Below, piece after piece: positions 5,327 to 6,654 of a stretch of 6,654 nt of DNA. Each line of letters begins with the position of its first letter. Positions within the stretch are counted from its first letter, which is position 1. The translations under genes were made by a program, and so were the position numbers. The notes below the pieces were generated by a model. The model was given only the letters and a program-made list of their open reading frames with translations. It did no database searches and was not told where the DNA came from. The DNA is from Candidatus Aminicenantota bacterium. GTDB lineage: Bacteria > Acidobacteriota > Aminicenantia > UBA2199. The DNA lies in assembly GCA_020355945.1 (NCBI GenBank), contig CP070627.1:7753184-7759837 (forward strand), read 5' to 3'.

Positions 5327-6654
5327 TTGTTTAAAAACTATTTGAAAATTGCATTGAGAAACATTAAAAGATACAAAGGCTATTCTTTTATCAACATTGC
5401 CGGCCTGGCAGTGGGGATGGCTTGCTGTATATTGATTCTTATGTGGGTCCAGGATGAATTAAGCTATGATGGATTCCACAAAAACCTTGGTGATATTTAC
5501 CGGGTGATTCGCCAGGAGCAGGAGATAGCAGAAGCTGGCAAAGATGCACTGACCCCACCCCCATTGGCTGCTGCACTTAAAGAAAAATTCCCGGCAATCA
5601 CCCATGCAACACGCCTTGGCTCCTGGCGCCGATGGCTGGTCACATCCGGTGAAAAAAAATTCTATGAAACCAGGTACAGATGCGCAGACCCTGATTTCTT
5701 TGAAATGTTCAACTTCCCTTTTGTCAAAGGTAACCCGGAAAAAGCACTGCTCAATACCTATTCAGTGGTGCTTACGGAAAAAATGGCTGAGAAATATTTC
5801 GGCAATGAAGACCCTATTGGGAAAACTCTGAATATTAACAAACAATTCGACGTTACCGTCACAGGCGTAATAAAAAATGTCCCGGAAAATTCAACGTTAG
5901 AATTTGACTTTATTTTGCCTTTCAGGGTATTACTTACAAAAGGACTGCTGGGAGAAGAAACCGGTGGAAATTGGGGTTTTAACTCCTTTAGTACGTTTGT
6001 GATGCTTAACAAAAGCAGTTCAGCAAAAGAGCTGGCACCGAAAATAGCCGGGATTTTTAAAGAAAACAAAGAAAAAGATAATGATTTAGCGCTACTTCAG
6101 CCCTTTAAAGACATCCACCTTTATTCCAATATAAAATTCAATTTAGACAGTGTGGGTGATATTAAATATGTCACCATATTTTCCCTTTTGGCATTGTTTG
6201 TTTTAATCATTGCCTGTATTAATTTCATGAACCTCACCACGGCTAAATCTGCCAAGCGGGCAAGAGAAGTGGGTTTACGCAAGGTGATTGGCGCCAGGCG
6301 CTCCCAACTGATCTGGCAGTTTTTTGGTGAATCCATTCTCATGAGTTGCTTTGCCTTTTTATTGGCGCTTATCCTGGTGGAGATCATGTTACCGCTTTTT
6401 AACAATTTGTCCGGTAAGAGTTTGTCCCTGGACCCATCAGACAACATAACTATTTACCTGGGATTTGTTGTTATAACAATGATAACCGGGATATTGGCCG
6501 GCAGCTACCCGGCACTACTGCTCTCCGCCTTTCAACCGGTAAAAACGTTAAAAGGATCATCCACTGTCAATGTAACCGGTAAAAACCATACCCCTTTATT
6601 TAGAAAGATATTGGTAGTAATGCAATTTACCCTTTCCATCGGGTTGATCATTGG
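5327..6654 (+). CDS. ABC transporter permease, MacB_PCD/FtsX type (second of tandem pair), 3' end outside window
   Basis: The reading frame is open for 442 codons to the right edge. It starts at TTG, giving MFKNYLKIALRNIKRYKG, then YSFINIAGLAVGMACCILIL as membrane segment 1 (about 21-42). A periplasmic MacB-type domain spans about 43-280 (DELSYDGFHKN, DPDFFEMFNFPFVKG, VVLTEKMAEKYFGNEDPIGK). Membrane segments lie near 283-303, 335-357 and 377-400, with the coupling segment REVGLRKVIGARRSQL at 312-327. The second half begins at LFRKILVVMQFTLSIG. About 350 residues are missing if it matches its neighbour's length. It is clearly paralogous to permease 1, lies 28 bp downstream, and is probably co-transcribed. 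The two may pair as a heterodimer on one ATPase or be separate transporters. In-frame ATG 5291 would add 12 residues (MNEHRARSWRCT) and overlap the upstream gene by 8 bases; I consider it less likely. Class certain; substrate unknown. Confidence 0.93.
   Translation, partial: MFKNYLKIALRNIKRYKGYSFINIAGLAVGMACCILILMWVQDELSYDGFHKNLGDIYRVIRQEQEIAEAGKDALTPPPLAAALKEKFPAITHATRLGSWRRWLVTSGEKKFYETRYRCADPDFFEMFNFPFVKGNPEKALLNTYSVVLTEKMAEKYFGNEDPIGKTLNINKQFDVTVTGVIKNVPENSTLEFDFILPFRVLLTKGLLGEETGGNWGFNSFSTFVMLNKSSSAKELAPKIAGIFKENKEKDNDLALLQPFKDIHLYSNIKFNLDSVGDIKYVTIFSLLALFVLIIACINFMNLTTAKSAKRAREVGLRKVIGARRSQLIWQFFGESILMSCFAFLLALILVEIMLPLFNNLSGKSLSLDPSDNITIYLGFVVITMITGILAGSYPALLLSAFQPVKTLKGSSTVNVTGKNHTPLFRKILVVMQFTLSIGLII

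Noticed and set aside
5604..6447. Several open frames on both strands inside permease 2
   Set aside because: All overlap the continuous FtsX-family frame beginning at 5327 and show no family features.

Overview
This 6,654-base window has moderate GC and looks like the chromosome of a diderm (two-membrane) bacterium with relaxed intergenic regions. The evidence is a pair of MacB/FtsX-type permeases with large periplasmic domains, secreted proteins with signal peptides, and strong GGAGG ribosome binding sites. The permease N-termini (NYLKxAxRN...YSFINIxGLAxG) are of a kind common in Bacteroidota, Acidobacteriota and Candidatus Aminicenantes. I lean weakly towards the Acidobacteriota/Aminicenantes side; the window has no phylogenetic marker that settles it.

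Left part (1-2275, minus strand): a two-gene secretion module read leftward from a good sigma-70-type promoter at 2248-2275. The first gene (1526-2221) encodes a complete, secreted, stand-alone copy of an M4 (thermolysin-family) propeptide, FTP plus PepSY, with no catalytic domain. After a 36-bp gap comes a full prepro-M4 metallopeptidase (start at 1489, cut by the left window edge). It has its own FTP-PepSY propeptide and a well preserved active site (HEFTH, GALNE, VHFNSG). The two propeptides are clear paralogues, and the two genes share an almost identical Shine-Dalgarno region. The free propeptide may act in trans as a chaperone or inhibitor of the neighbouring protease. This is the most interesting system in the window.

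Middle part (2222-2922): about 700 bp without an intact gene. It holds the promoter with an inverted repeat over its -35 box; a short relic of a class C beta-lactamase/serine-hydrolase gene with its S-x-x-K motif intact (2272-2388, minus); a nested inverted-repeat structure (2558-2602); four separate clusters of 7-8 bp tandem repeats (2482-2846); and two mutually exclusive hairpins just upstream of the permease operon.

Right part (2923-6654, plus strand): two tandem ABC-transporter permeases of the MacB_PCD/FtsX type, 28 bp apart. The first is complete at 791 aa, with eight predicted membrane segments. The second starts at TTG 5327 and runs off the right edge after 442 codons. No ATPase gene is visible, so the nucleotide-binding partner must be encoded outside the window. 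The minus-strand protease module and the plus-strand permease operon diverge from the repeat-rich spacer; nothing seen links them functionally.
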